A stretch of 64,000 nucleotides of DNA from assembly GCA_029204225.1 (NCBI GenBank), contig CM055094.1, positions 69,537,566 to 69,601,565 on the forward strand, read 5' to 3'. Source of the DNA: Diphasiastrum complanatum. Taxonomy: Eukaryota > Streptophyta > Lycopodiopsida > Lycopodiales > Lycopodiaceae. This document shows positions 44,770 through 56,815 of this stretch, in pieces (the stretch's first letter is position 1; every line of letters starts with the position of its first letter). The notes below the pieces were generated by a model. The model searched no databases, was not told where the DNA came from, and saw only the letters and a program-made list of their open reading frames with translations. The position numbers and the translations under genes are program-made.

Positions 44770-44942
44770 CTCCTCCTAAAAATGTATCTAATGTGGATCA
44801 AGCATCGATCTTGAGATAAGACCAAGATTAGATCTATGCTTTGAGAAGGCACTTTTGCAAAGTGACTTTGTGAGAAGATCGTCAATACATGAAGATGTGT
44901 TGACATGTTCCAAGTTGATTTCACCTCCAATGAGCTTTTCCC

Positions 44943-46240
44943 TTACAAAATGGTGTGCCACTTCCATATGCTTGCTTCTTCATGAAAAATAGGATTGTTT
45001 GCAAGAGCTTGGGCCAATATGTTGTCACACTTGATCAAGGGAAGATCATCCTCTTTGATGCACTTTAGCTCCATGATTAACCTCTTGATCTCAAGGCCTA
45101 AAATGTAATGCATCTCTCCTAGATCTTGCATTTTAAATTCTCCTCCTAATGCATCCTTAGTTTCTTGAACTAGCATCAAACAACTTCCACTAAGAATAAT
45201 GTCATCTACATAGATTAGAAGAATGACAATATTACTACCATCAAACTTTAAGTACATAGAAGGATCATAGTCACTAAGCGCAAATCCTAATGAGAGTATA
45301 AAGTTGTTGAGTCTTGAATTCCATGATCTAGGTGCTTGCTTCAAGCCATAATGACTTCTAAATAGCAAACACACCTTAGATTTATCCTTGATGAATCCTT
45401 GAGGTTGTTCCACGTATATCTCCTCCTCAAGATAGCCATTCAAAAAAGCATTGGAGACATCAAGTTGATACAATTTCCACTTAAAAAATATGGCAAGAGA
45501 GATTATGATTCTTATTGTCACCATCTTTGCTATAGGAGCAAAGGTTTCTTCATAGTCAAGGCAATATATTTGTGCAAAGCCTTCAGCACATAATCTTGCC
45601 TTGTACTTGTTGATGGAGCCATCATGATTGTACTTGATCTTGAACACCCACTTGCGTCCAATGATGTGCTTGTTAGGTGGTGGATCCACTAGCTCTCGTG
45701 TGTGGTTGGTGATCAAGGCATCATATTCAATCTTCATGGCCTCATACCACTCCTTGGTATTGAGGGCTTCTTGGACATCTTTGGGCTCCTCATGAGAAAC
45801 AAAATAAGCATAAGTGGAATCAAGATCCACTTGTTTTCCTTTGTCATCATAACTGAGCCTCTTAGGCTCGGATCTCTCCCTCATGGATCTTCTAGGAGTG
45901 AAAATCTGAGGACTTCCATCTTCAAATCTCGACCCCTCCATATCTTGATTGTCTTCAATATCAAAAGGTGATAGATTTTGAGGTTACTTGATCCCGGCCC
46001 CTTCTATATTGGACTTTTCTTCTTCATGAAAAACTACATCTCTACTTTCAATTACTGTAGAATCAGAGAGCATGTAGATTTGATAGGCTTTCTTGTTGGA
46101 TGAATATCCAACCATTACTCCTTTTCTTGCACAAGGATCATCCTTCTTTCTCGTTTCCAAGAGACTATGGACAAAGCATATGCATCCAAATACTCTAAGG
46201 TGATCAACCTTAGGTTTCTTCAAATAAAGTGCTTCATATG
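44943..46240 (-). pseudogene. Copia integrase end, RT and shortened RNase H
   Basis: At 46223-45984 the integrase tail reads HLRVFGCICFVHSLLETRKK, GVMVGYSSNKKAYQIY and SRDVVFHEEE. The next frame (45941-44943, 332 codons) has RRSMRERSEPKRLSY, WYEAMKIEYDALITNHT, KWVFKIKYNHDGSI, DYEETFAPIAKMVTIR, QLDVSNAFLNGYLEEEIYV, YGLKQAPRSW, LLIYVDDIIL and GEMHYILGLEIKR. It then jumps directly to LIMELKCIKEDDLPLIKCDN, part of RNase H. The RT thumb and RNase H start are deleted in frame, leaving an open but defective product. Catalytic YVDD is kept. Confidence 0.88.
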
Positions 46241-46257
46241 GTGACTTTCCTACAAGA

Positions 46258-46688
46258 GCGTCTCAGGAGGATGAACGATAGCAGCCCGAACAACTATCAT
46301 ATGGATCAGTAGGAAGTAGACCGTGACCGCGCAATCATCTTGCAAAGCAGAGTATGTTGCAGCAGCGAAGATGACGAACAAGCTCACATGGCTCAAGTAG
46401 TTTCTTGACGGACTGGGAGAGAACTCCAACGAGCCACTGCTACTCTTCATGGATAATACATCCACCATTCATCTGACGAAGGATCCAGTGTTTCATTCCA
46501 AAACGAAACACATTGCTATCAGATATCATCTGATAAAAGATCTGGTTGAGAAAGATAGGCTAAATACCGAGTTCATTCCAACGAAGCAGATGGTGGCTGA
46601 TATCTTCACAAAGCCTCTTGACAAGGCAATTTTTGAGAAGCAGCGCACAAGCTTAGGAATAAAAAAAATACCAGCTTTGAGAGGGAGC
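46258..46688 (+). pseudogene. Copia RNase H (plus strand) with polypurine tract
   Basis: Reads WISRKQTVTAQSSCKAEYVAA from about 46305, stop, FLDGLGENSNEPLLLFMDNTSTIHLTKDPVFHSKTKHIAIRYH, then TEFIPTKQMVADIFTKPLDKAIF. A complete C-terminal RNase H with MDN and TKHIAIRYH motifs. Purine tract gagagggagc precedes the LTR. The upstream RT is absent; the fragment abuts the minus-strand Copia at about 46250. Confidence 0.9.
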
Positions 46689-48109
46689 TGTAAAAACCAA
46701 ATGTTTCTATTTTTCAAAGCCTTAGTATTTTTCCTTAGTTTTTTCTCTGCTGTTTTTTACAACTGTGCATTTTGAACTAGTTTCGCACAGTCTGCATTTT
46801 TTAACTGTTTTGTCGCACAGTTTGGTTTTTGGGTCATGAGGAAAATTCATCCCTAGGTCTAAAACACTTAGAAAATAATTTTTAGAGCTTTTCTTGACAC
46901 TATCGCATTTTTTGCATTTTTGTGAAAAAGGAGACACTGTTTCTAAAATGCCTTAGAAAGATTTAGACCCTTAGTAATAGGGACACTCACCCTTAGAAAT
47001 GCGACATTTGTCTTAAAACTGCTTTTTGACCTAAAGTTGGATTTTTCGCATTTCGGCTTTTTCAGTTTTCAGAAAAAGCTACAACTATCTTTAAAACGAG
47101 GACACCTACCCTTAAAGATGGGGCACTAGCCTTAGAACTGTTTTCTACACTTTAGTCGGCCTTTTTGCCCTTCGGCTTTTTCGCTTTTCCGAGAAAGCTT
47201 CAACTGCCTTTAGAAGTGGTTCATGTCCTTAACTCATGTTTTTTGCCTACCCTTAAAAAAAGAGACACTGCCCTTAAAACTGGTTTCTGCCTTGTGTCGA
47301 TTTTTTCTCCTTTCAGAAAAAGTGACATTGTAGCCAAATGCCCTAAAAACCCTTCTGACCTACCTAAGGCCTTTTCGCCTGTTTGCGAGAAAGGCAACAC
47401 TGAAAAACGAAGGTGCACTTGAAATCCCAAAGGTGTCTTTCTGGCATAAACCAAAGGTGCCCTTGAAAAAGCGACACTACTCTTAAAGTCGCAAAAGGCA
47501 AAAAGCGAAGCCCTGCAGCGTGAAGGCCAGAGCGCAACAGACAGAAGGCAGATGACTCACAGAGGACATTGACAGAAAACCGAAATCAGTTTCGATTAAG
47601 GCTAATGCATTTCTTTTGATTAAATCTTCTAACTTAATCAGTCCCCAAGATTGATCACATATAGAGATCAACGAAGGATGTAGAGATAGAAGCAAAAGAC
47701 ACACACAGTCACGGACAAAATACAGGCAGACAGTCTGAGATAGCTTTAGAGTGAGTTTTACATATCAGCAGTAGCTAGTCATACTATTCGCGAGAAGAGA
47801 ATATCTCTCTTGTGCCAACGCGCTGATCTGGGAAACAGACAACGTTCAAGAATTGTATTGTAAATTCAGTTCTGATATAGAAGCCGTTTTCTCAATGTTC
47901 TGTTTGTTGATGTGTATGATCTGTAAAAATTTGAATGCATGCTATCAGTAGATAAATTTCTGCTGTTTTTTTATTCAACATTATCTGTTGTTTACAAGTT
48001 TGAAATTTTATAACAGATCTACAGTAGCTGATCTGGGGTTTGAAAGAGAATCAAACCGCAGCCTGTAGCAGTAGCTACTCCTGCCAAGTCAGCTCTATCC
48101 GGCCTGTCA
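46689..48109 (+). mobile_element. Copia 3' LTR
   Basis: Starts TGTAAAAACC right after the purine tract. Similarity to the block at 1833-3136 extends to about 48110, taken as the end (tgtCA). About 1.42 kb, long for Copia. Holds many repeats of the type ccttagaa-gcgacac and ttttcgcc. This copy defines the repeat near the window start as an LTR. Confidence 0.72.
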
Positions 48110-48119
48110 ATCCCGAAGG

Positions 48120-48420
48120 AATTCTACTTTTTCCATCAATAGGTCAATAGATCCACCCTAATATGGAATCAAGATCTCAAGATCCAAAAACAATGTAGAA
48201 CATGCTATTTTTAGCTCCTAGAATTTCAGGCTTATCTAAGCACACTTTGGCCTCATTTCAAAGATGCTATCACAATGTAATATGTGGAATGAGGTCTTGA
48301 GAAAGCATCCTATGCTATTTGGCATGTGTGGCATCTATTTATGTGGCCATCTTGCCAAATACAATGCATGTGACCAAAATTGGTCAAGCTAGAATTGTGA
48401 AGTTTCAATACTCCTCCTCA
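48120..48420 (-). mobile_element. LTR fragment of a minus-strand Copia
   Basis: Ends with gtttcaata followed by ctcctcctcacaatttagc, the inverted polypurine-tract/LTR junction seen in other minus-strand Copias here. The start resembles 34425-34465. No RNase H follows on the high side. Confidence 0.45.
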
Positions 48421-49076
48421 CAATTTAGCTTGATGAGACTATCTTGGATTAATAATAATTACATGCATAAAAACAACATAATTTACAGGTTCTTGATGTA
48501 TGTACTGATATAATCACTCATTACAATAAGAACATAATTTGAGCTCCATCTTGTCAAATGTAGTGAGAGCTCCATAACAGTTGTCTTCAAGATCCAAGCT
48601 TTGTCTTTGGTAGATTGTTGAATGATTACCTTGGGCTGCAAAATGTGAGTCTCCTCCTCAAAATAAACATGAAAAACAGCAGCTTTCCAAAATATCCAAC
48701 TTTTGTATGAAGCACATACAACAAAAACTTGAGATATCACCATCTTGACTTTATCCACCAAAACAATGAACTCCAACTTGGCATCGTTTCAATGAAAGTC
48801 TTTATTTCTTCTTTTATTCCTTTTACTATTCAGCTTCAAGTTAAAACTTGAATATTAAATGAAACTAGTGAGAAACTAATTTGTTGATGATTTGCTATTT
48901 TTAGCATCGAAAGAAACTAGTATAAACTAGTTTGTTAATGATTTGTTATTTTTAGCATATTTTGAAGTAGTTTAAACAAGAATTCTGATATAGAAATTTA
49001 GTCCTTTAGAGAAATTGATCATGTGAGCAACTTTTGTTGGTGGACAATTGTATAATTTAAGATTGCTTAAAAGGGT
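48421..49076. other. No gene; contains a 52-bp tandem duplication
   Basis: No recognisable coding domain. At 48861-48912 and 48913-48960 a unit starting gaaactagt and ending tgctatttttagcat is repeated head to tail with a few differences. Confidence 0.5.
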
Positions 49077-49103
49077 GGGGGGGGGGGGGGGGGGGGGGGG
49101 GGG
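49077..49103 (+). repeat. Poly-G tract of 27 bases
   Basis: An uninterrupted run of G, preceded by gggt. No gene context. Its length may be uncertain because such runs are hard to sequence. Confidence 0.95.
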
Positions 49104-49319
49104 CTTGAATCTTCAACTTCAATGCTTTGCATGTGTGGACGTTTTTGGCATTGCCTTGCAAAAGGCAAGACTTTGGGTTCAAGTTGGTCAATGGGAGGTT
49201 TTTCAAAAGTTATCACTAAAGTCAATGCCTTAAACTATAAGGATATGTGCACACAAAAAGCTTTGCCACATTGCTAAGGACTCTATTGCAAGAACTTGGT
49301 CCTTTAGATGCACCTCCAT

Positions 49320-50135
49320 GCATGCCCACAATTCAGGCACCTTCATATTCAAGTCATCAATAGCCAAAATTTGTGTTCATCTCTTTTTCTTTCATGCATC
49401 CCTTGTTCTCAACCTACAGGATGCATCAATGACATCAACAAAATCAAATAAAGAGTACATATTTGCATTCAGAAAGACCATTTCAATATTGTTTTCATAT
49501 CTCTACTCCAGCACACACTTTGAATCACAGTTCAATTCTTGAGATAACAATAAAAAAAAATGTCACAGTTCCAAGACAACTAGAAATATGAAATAGCTAC
49601 TTACATTATTTGTGGCAGTGCCTTTGTGATACACTACTGCATTCTTGTTGATGAGATTTCATAATTTACGATATGTGTTTCATGTTCTATGATTCATGCA
49701 ATGTTTATGAGTTTATTAGGTTTAGTAATCTTTGATTCTCCATATGTTTTAAGAGTCACATCAAGAGTAGTTCACACAATTTATGTTGATAATAACAATT
49801 TTTTTAACATAACATTGTTAAACATGCAGGTATTTTTCCAACCGGATCAACCAAACAACAAGTGGTGGTATGTTGTTCAAGTTAAGCCACGCAAAAGACA
49901 AGTACTTGAAAATGTATATATTGATAATGAGGATAGTTGATGAGGATATAGAAACATCTCCAAGTTCCTTAAATGTTAAAAACACTAAAAATGATCTGAT
50001 GATTCTGACATAAACAAAAATATTGAGACAGTGTCTGATTACTAGAGTGATGCTAAAATTCATCTAAGTGGAGATGAGTTGCAAGATGTATTGGTTGATG
50101 ATTTTGAATCTTGTGATGATGAATAAACTATATGT
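49320..50135 (+). pseudogene. CACTA-type transposon remnant (DUF4216-like end)
   Basis: At 49689-49940 an open frame reads SPYVLRVTSRVVHTIYVD and VFFQPDQPNNKWWYVVQVKPRKR. The V-F-Y/F...P...W-Y-V-V...K-P-R pattern is that of DUF4216, a domain found beside TNP2 transposases of CACTA elements. It is followed by an acidic, Ser/Asp-rich tail with DELQDVLVDDFESCDDE. The first part (49320-49680) is intron-like and resembles the start of the hairpin repeat at 6016-6400. The transposase core is absent. Family call is by pattern only. Confidence 0.5.
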
Positions 50136-50944
50136 GTCACAACCATTTTTGTGATAAAATAATAGTTTACAAAATTGCATATGTTTATTTATTTATATAT
50201 TTATCCATTTATTTATTTATCTATATTTATATATTGTTTTTTGAATCCTTACATCTTTATAAATTGTTGCAATTTTTTAATTCACCTTAAGTTCTATCTC
50301 GCAATCTCTTATCAATCTAGTCTAAAACCTACATAGCAATGGAAAAGCTTATCAAAGATTTATCGAAAATTGATTAATCAAAGGAAAACAATTAGTTAGC
50401 ATACATTGAACATTTCTATATGTATCAAAAACACTTTCCTTCTTGCAATATCCTCATTACTGAAAATCTATAGAAGTCATAATGAGGGCAATATTGAACC
50501 ATGTGTTTGTAAACATTCAAAACAATCGTTCAATTATTGTTTCACCTTTGCAAATACACATGTTTTTTTCATCTCGCCATCTAGCTTAATGGACTATTTA
50601 TTGTTATATCTAAGTATGATAAATATGAAAACACATCATAGTTTTTATAGTGAAATCCATTCACACAATTTCATTTAGTTTTAAGAACCTATAATTTGTT
50701 AAGAATTTATTTTTTTCACCACATGTCCAAGCAAATTTTTCTAAACATTGTCATGTATGGCAAATTAAATTGCTTGTCACGTGTGGCAAATCTCCAAACA
50801 AATCTGTAACTATCATCACCCATGTAGTGCTATGTGTGGAAAATCTCTAGACTATTGCAACGCACGACAATCTACTAAACATAGAATCACTTCACTAGTT
50901 AACACTAATCAACTAGTTAGTTAGTCTGTGTCATTGCTACTTGT
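50136..50944. other. AT-rich non-coding stretch with TTTA repeats
   Basis: A TTTA-type microsatellite is at about 50185-50235. Near 50745-50860, three related phrases of the tgtggcaaatctc type are seen, possibly subterminal repeats of the CACTA-like remnant. No gene. Confidence 0.5.
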
Positions 50945-53646
50945 TTCGTGAAGCCCGCCTTATGCTTGTCATCTTGACCATGGGCGAATATGTGTCAAAA
51001 TAGTCAACACCATATCTCTGCATGTAGCTCTACGCGACAAGCCTTGCTTTGTAGCGACCAATGGTGCCATCTGATTTTAGCTTCTTCTTGTACACCCATT
51101 TGCAGTCTACTACTTTTTTGTTTTTTGGCAGTGGCTCTAATGTCCATGCCTCGTTTCGCCTCATCGACTCGATCTCTTCTGACATTGCCTATTTTCAGAA
51201 TTCTTCCTATGGACTCTGGATAGCTTCTTGGTATGTAGCTGGCTCTTCTGTGAAGCTGCAGTACTCGAACTGCGTGTCTTAGTTCCATTGAAGATTGTCA
51301 GAATAGCGGTTTGGAGGTCTTCTTTGTCTTGTTGACCTTCGAGGTTCGTTTCGTTGCTGCTCGAACATTTCTTGTTCGTGGGGTCGATCCTCTGCTTCCT
51401 ACTGCTCTGGAGTCTGGGGTCCTGCATGCTGATTTGATGATTCTCCTCGATCTCCCTCTTGAATAGGTAGTAGTGTGAAGATCTCATGGCCTTCTTTCGT
51501 CTTTCAGTTCAGGGAATGTGGACTCGTCGAACTTCACATCTCTGTTCAAAACAATCTTCTTCGAGGTTGGATCGTAGACTCTGTACATATGTATTCCGTT
51601 CGAGTAGCCAACCATGATTGTTTGCTCAAATTTGACGTCGATATTGCTTCTCTTTTCTTTTGAAATGTGCTTGTATGTTGTACATCCAAACACTCGTGCG
51701 TATGACAGATCAGACTTTCTGCCTGTCCACATCTCGTACGATATTTCGTTCTCCAGCGCTGTCGTTTTTTATCTGTTCTGCATATGTACTACTGCAGCTA
51801 TTGCTTCATCCCAGAATTGGCCTGGCAATTGAGCTTGTGCCATCATGCATCTGGCTCCTTCGACTAGCGTTCTGTTTTTTCTTTTTGCCACACCGTTGTA
51901 TTTTGGTGTGTATGCAAGAGTGAACTGGTGTTCGATCCCTTGTTCTTCACAGAATCTTGAGAATTATGTGCTTTTGTATTTACCTCCATTGTCAGATCTA
52001 AGGATCTGTATCTTCTTCAAGGTGTGTCGCTCTGTGAATGCCACGAACTTCTTGAAAGAATCAAATACTTTGGATTTCTTCTTCAAGTAGTAGATCGTGG
52101 TCATTCGACTGTAATCATCTATGAACATTAGAAGATATTTCGAACCTGAGAGCAAATCTATTTTCATCGGTCCACACACATCAGAGTGGACAAGCTCAAG
52201 AACTTCCTTGGCTCTTCTTCCTTCGTGTGTAAATGGACTCCGATGTTGCTTGCCTTTCTGACAAGCTTCACAGAACTCAGCCTCGGGCCTTGATATTTTG
52301 AGACCTGTGACAATGTCCTTTGTGCTCATGTTGTACAGGCTCCGCATGTTCAGATGATACAATCTCCTATGCTAGCATTGATCTTCGTTTTCTGATGCAT
52401 TTAATATGCTATCAGAGTTGCTAATTATTTTGGCCTGGTAGAGATTTCCTTCTCTGCATCTGACCGTTAGCAACTTGTTTGTCATCTTCTCGATCATACG
52501 ACAAGTGTTGTCGTCGACCTAGATCTGCCATCTTGGAGACAGATAGCAGATCTTTTCTGAGTGAGGGCACATAGAGTGCTCTTGGCAGCTCTACTTGACC
52601 TGACAGTGTTCGTAATTGTAGAGAGCCAATGCCTTTGACATCATGTCTCCTTCCATCGCCTAGAATCATCGCTCTGTCGTTTTCGAGTTCGCAAAAGTTG
52701 ATCAAGATCTTCTTGTTGCAGGTTATGTGAGATGTTGCTCCTGAATCGATGACCACATCGTAGTCATGTCCGGAGTAGCTTGTCGAAGCTTCGTCGAGTA
52801 TCGTGAAAGCTTTGTCACCTCTTTCTGCATCTTTAGATGATTCTGCAACGTTTGCTTTTTCAGCTTTTTTTTTTTTTTTTGGGTTGAATCTGCCCTTTCT
52901 TCTTGCAGTGCATGCAAGGTATTGTTGGATTGAACTAGCATTTGTTGGTTGTATGGCCTGGTTTGTGGCAGTGATGGTAGGAAGAAGATTGTTGATTCAA
53001 GGACTTCGTCTTCTCGAATCTTGGCTTGCTTTTGTTCTTCTTCTTGTCTTTCATGAAGAGAGCCTTCTCTTCATCACTGCTTCCCTCTCCTTCGTCTCTC
53101 ATCAGTCCCTCATTAGCGACAAGACTGACTGCTTTGTCGAATGTCATATCTGGTAGACTCAGTATGAGGATTCTCAACGTTTGATAGGATGAAGTAATCA
53201 GCTACTGTGGTGCTGGGACCTGGTGCTCCTGTCTTGATGCAACGAGTTGAGCGAAAATCGTTCTAATCTTCTCAACGTGATGATCCAACTAGTTGCCATC
53301 CCACCATATTGATTGTAGCTGATTGTGAAGGTGCATGACTGAAGCTGCAGTTCTCACTTTATACTTCTGCTTTAATCTTTCCCATGATGCATGGTTGCTT
53401 TCGTAGTCATCAATCTGCATGAGTGGTTCTTCATTTATGGACAAAACGATGATCGCCATTGCACGCTCATCCTTTTTGATCCATTCAGCTCTCCTCAGGT
53501 CTGTCTTTGGAGGCTACACCTCTGAGAGCTCGGTCACCGACCAAATGCCTTCGCCCTTCAGGAGCGTTTTGATTTTGAATTTCCAGATTTTGTAATTTGC
53601 GCCATCGAGACTGATTGCTACTCTGGTCTGGATTGTGATAGCCATA
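50945..53646 (-). pseudogene. Copia gag-PR-IN-RT (N-terminal) remnant
   Basis: Gag starts at 53646 (MAITIQTRVAISLDGANYKIWKF) with ERAMAIIVLSI and a knuckle in which the first Cys is Tyr (YHHCHKPGHTTNKC, about 52970-52935). The protease at about 52756 reads VIDSGATSHIT, then GIGSLQL, ALYVPSLRKDLLSVSKM. The integrase has CEACQKGKQHRSPF, ELVHSDVCGPM, FIDDYSRMT, LRSDNGGKY and a degenerate YNGVAKRKNRT, its tail ending near 51484. RT begins with MRRNEAWTLEPLPKNKKVVDCKWVYKKK and stops at about 50945 after DYFDTYSPMVK. At least four stops/shifts. This lineage differs from the nested Copia. No LTR seen on either side. Confidence 0.87.
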
Positions 53647-53659
53647 TTATGTTGTCTGG

Positions 53660-55130
53660 AAGAATTACTGCTAGGATATCAGTAGTGATAACCTGCTGGC
53701 TCTGCCACAACATTAGGATTACATTGATAGAACTTTATAGCATTTAAAACTGCATCAGGTACTAAAGGTATGGTATGTTCGATAATTGATGTTGGAATAC
53801 CCTTCAGATCTTGATAAGTCCATGCAAAGCAATCTTGATTCTTAATAAGTAATGTTTGGAGTGCTTGATACTGTTCAAAAATAAGTTGTGATCCAACTTG
53901 TACAATCTTTTCTAGTTCTCCTAGTTCAGCAAGATTCATTGGCTGTGTCCTAATTGGGCCATCATAAACATCTTTTGATTCTGGCACCTGTTCTTCGGGT
54001 TTACGATGTGCTTAAGGTAACATGATAACCACATCATCCAGTGTATAACCTTTAAAATGTTCGGGCATATCATGCTGGTCAACATCTGCTTGTTCTTTGT
54101 CGAAAGGATTTGTCTTGGATCTTTGCTTAGCCTTCTTGGCAGGAACTGATCGTGGAGGTGATGACTTTCGAGATGATGATGTCTTGCTAGAACTCTAACT
54201 TGTAGAATCATCCTTGACTTTCCCTTTGTCTTTATCCAGTAAGGGTGGCACATTTTGTGAATCAATCTTTTGAGGAGGATTTTTCCATTTCAGGACCACA
54301 TTATAATATTGCTTGACTTGTTTCTTCATCATTGTTCCTGTGATCCTATCTTACTTCAATATAACTGCTTTGGGTGGTTCTATTGTTGGTTCATCATGAA
54401 CATACGCACTCTAAATCTGGTCGGATCCATATGACTTAGAGTCTGCTCATCAATAAGTTTTGCATTATCATCATAAGTCAAGGCATGACTCACATGAATG
54501 AGGTCATCTTCAATCGGATCTGGTATAGGTTTTGTTGATATCCAAGCTACATTCAGCACATTCAATCGAAAAGTGATCGGTGTATCCAAGTTTCGATCCA
54601 ATAATGAAATCTCGCTCAAATCTGACTGATTATCTTGTTGACACATATATCCTGCTGTACAATCAATAGTTGCAAGAGCTTCATTCCAGTTGGCAGTATC
54701 CGTTTGAGAATCGTAGTGAACTCCCAAATGTTTCTCTGGTCGGTCACAAGTATGACATTGTTGAGGAATCATCATCCTCTTTTTGAACCACTGGTTTGAT
54801 AGTCCAAGTTGCAGGATCAACTTTGACTGCATGTTCACGATTTTCAAAAGTGTTTTTTCCGATACCCCAGTTATGAATTACTTGCGCAACTCGTAACCAT
54901 GGACGTCCCAATAGGACTCTGTTAAGTCCATTACTACAAAAGTAATGACGAATTATACTCCCACAATTCTGACAGGTATATCTTCAACCATTCCTCACGG
55001 ACGAACTATCGTTTGATCAGCTAGCTTAATGGCAAAAGTCGCAGACTTGATCTTTGTAAGGCCCCATTTTGTACATAGCCTTGTAGAAATCAGGTTAACT
55101 CTTGAATCGCCATTTATCACAGACAGAGAC
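53660..55130 (-). pseudogene. Gypsy protease to RT-start remnant
   Basis: Minus strand, high to low: FAIKLADQTIVRP and a LLGRPWL-type protease end (about 55050-54890), then the linker with EALATIDC, DTPITFRLNVLNVAWIS and HALTYDD (54750-54450), a basic region, GYTLDDVVIMLP (about 54040), and finally NQDCFAWTYQDLKGIPTSIIEHTIPLVPDA (about 53830-53750). It ends at 53679. Same family as the plus-strand Gypsy at 39.7-44.2 kb, shown by the shared linker phrases. The RT core is missing and the adjacent Copia gag starts about 15 bases away. Confidence 0.85.
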
Positions 55131-55965
55131 TTGATCTAGAAAATCAAAAAAATTGGCGAAGGTTCCCTAGGAGAAGATTGGCTCAGCGAAGGTTCAACAG
55201 TGCTATTTTTGAGAAAAACTCTCTGATCAGGCTTTTCTGACAATTTCTATGGAAATAACCTTCGCCAAACTCTCACATTTATGCATAGATTCGCTGCCAT
55301 GAGAGCAATAGTATAGTTCAGATTTCAACATGAATGGAAGATTCACATCTAGCTCTAACATCCATTAACCCTAAGCATTAACACTACATCCACTAACACT
55401 AGATCCACAACAAGATAGCTTACTCTTTCTCTCTCTCCCTTTCTCCCTCATAAAAAATATAATAACATGCAATCCCAATAACAATCAAATCCAACAATTA
55501 GCAAAATCCAAAGAAGGCATGAGAGATGGAGGAAAAGTGATAGAGAGCAAGGACATGCATAAATCCACTTCACAAGAGAACGAATCTGCTTTATTGAAAT
55601 GAAGAAATGAAACACGTGTAGGAACTCGAGTTGGTCCCTTCTTACAGTAGAGAGGAGGACCCTGGCCTCTGAATCCTATTGGTCCATTTCTGCCTCCCTA
55701 ATTATTCAAATTTAAAAAAGAGTGGGAACCATCAAAATTGGAGGGAAACCCAACTTTATTCACTAACTTGAAATTTAGCCCTTGTGACATTAAAAGTACC
55801 CCAAAAAGGCCTAAAGTCCTTTTATTGACTTTCAACTAATCAAAACTCTATGTGATCATCGGGTTGGGCTTACACACGCAAGGTGCCAAATCCCTCTCAC
55901 TTATTAACTAGGGTTAGGGGAGGAGGGCGTTGACCTTCATCAACTTATCGGTGAAGGACATTATC
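55131..55965. other. No gene; gcgaaggttc motifs and CT-rich tract
   Basis: The GGCGAAGGTTC motif is at 55155 and 55184, and inverted at 55256. A CT-rich tract is at about 55425-55450. Otherwise no coding signal. Possibly leader or LTR remains of the neighbouring elements. Confidence 0.45.
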
Positions 55966-56815
55966 CACATCAGTGATGTAGTGATGACACCAAGACAAGC
56001 CTAGGATGTACTAAAAGAATAGTTTGAAACCATCAAGAATTATGTTTTTGAAGTCAAAATTGAATAGTGTCGTATGGAGCAAGGGGAGCACATTTAAACA
56101 TATATGACCAGAATCAAGCCAATAAGAGACAAACTGCATTCCATAGGCGAGTGCATACATGATGTCGAGTTGGTGCACACCGCATTTTGTGGCATTGGAG
56201 ACTCTTATCAAACGTTTGTGAGCGGGACAACGTCAAGAGAAAGGCTACCAACCTTGGATGAGCTCACATGAATCTTGATGTTGGAGGAACAATGACGGGA
56301 AATGGTGAAAGCTCGTTCTCAAAACATTGATGATCAAGCACTTGTGGCACGCCAAAAGCAAGGCAAGGACAAGGGCTAGAAGAAGTCTAAACAACAATTT
56401 GCCAAAACTCAAAGGAAGAGGGGTCATCTAGCAAGACCAAGAAGAAAGGCAAGTGCTTCTATTGCGGCAAAAAGGGCCATTGGAAGTTTGAATGCCGAAA
56501 TTTCTTTTCGGAATCGGAAGGGAAAATCAAAGCAAACAAGTAACCTTGTCGATGAAGGTGAAGTTGAAGACTCTAGCATCTTTATATTAGCATTGTCATC
56601 CAATCAAGATAATCAAGCTTGGTACATTGACTCAGGAGCCACAAGACACATGATAGGTAATAAAGAAGTAACTTGAAAGAGTTGGATAATGGAACATCTG
56701 TGTCACAAGCAAATGGTGATGTGTGCAAGTCGAGAGGGATAGGCACTGTTTCCACCAACTACATGATGGCAAAAGCATAATGATCAAGGAGGTACTTTAT
56801 GTATATGCAACTTAA
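55966..56815 (+). pseudogene. Copia gag-protease remnant
   Basis: Reads LKEXFETIKNYVFEVKIE, YMTRIKPIRDKLHSIGECIHDVELVH, GDSYQTFVSG and RLPTLDEL, then an intact knuckle CFYCGKKGHWKFEC (about 56452-56493). It continues with AWYIDSGATRHMIGNKE and ANGDVCKSRGIGTV. Typical Copia gag (retrotran_gag/UBN2) and protease; at least four stops. Its second half is the same sequence as 5673-6015 and so belongs to the duplicated segment shared by A and C. Confidence 0.82.
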
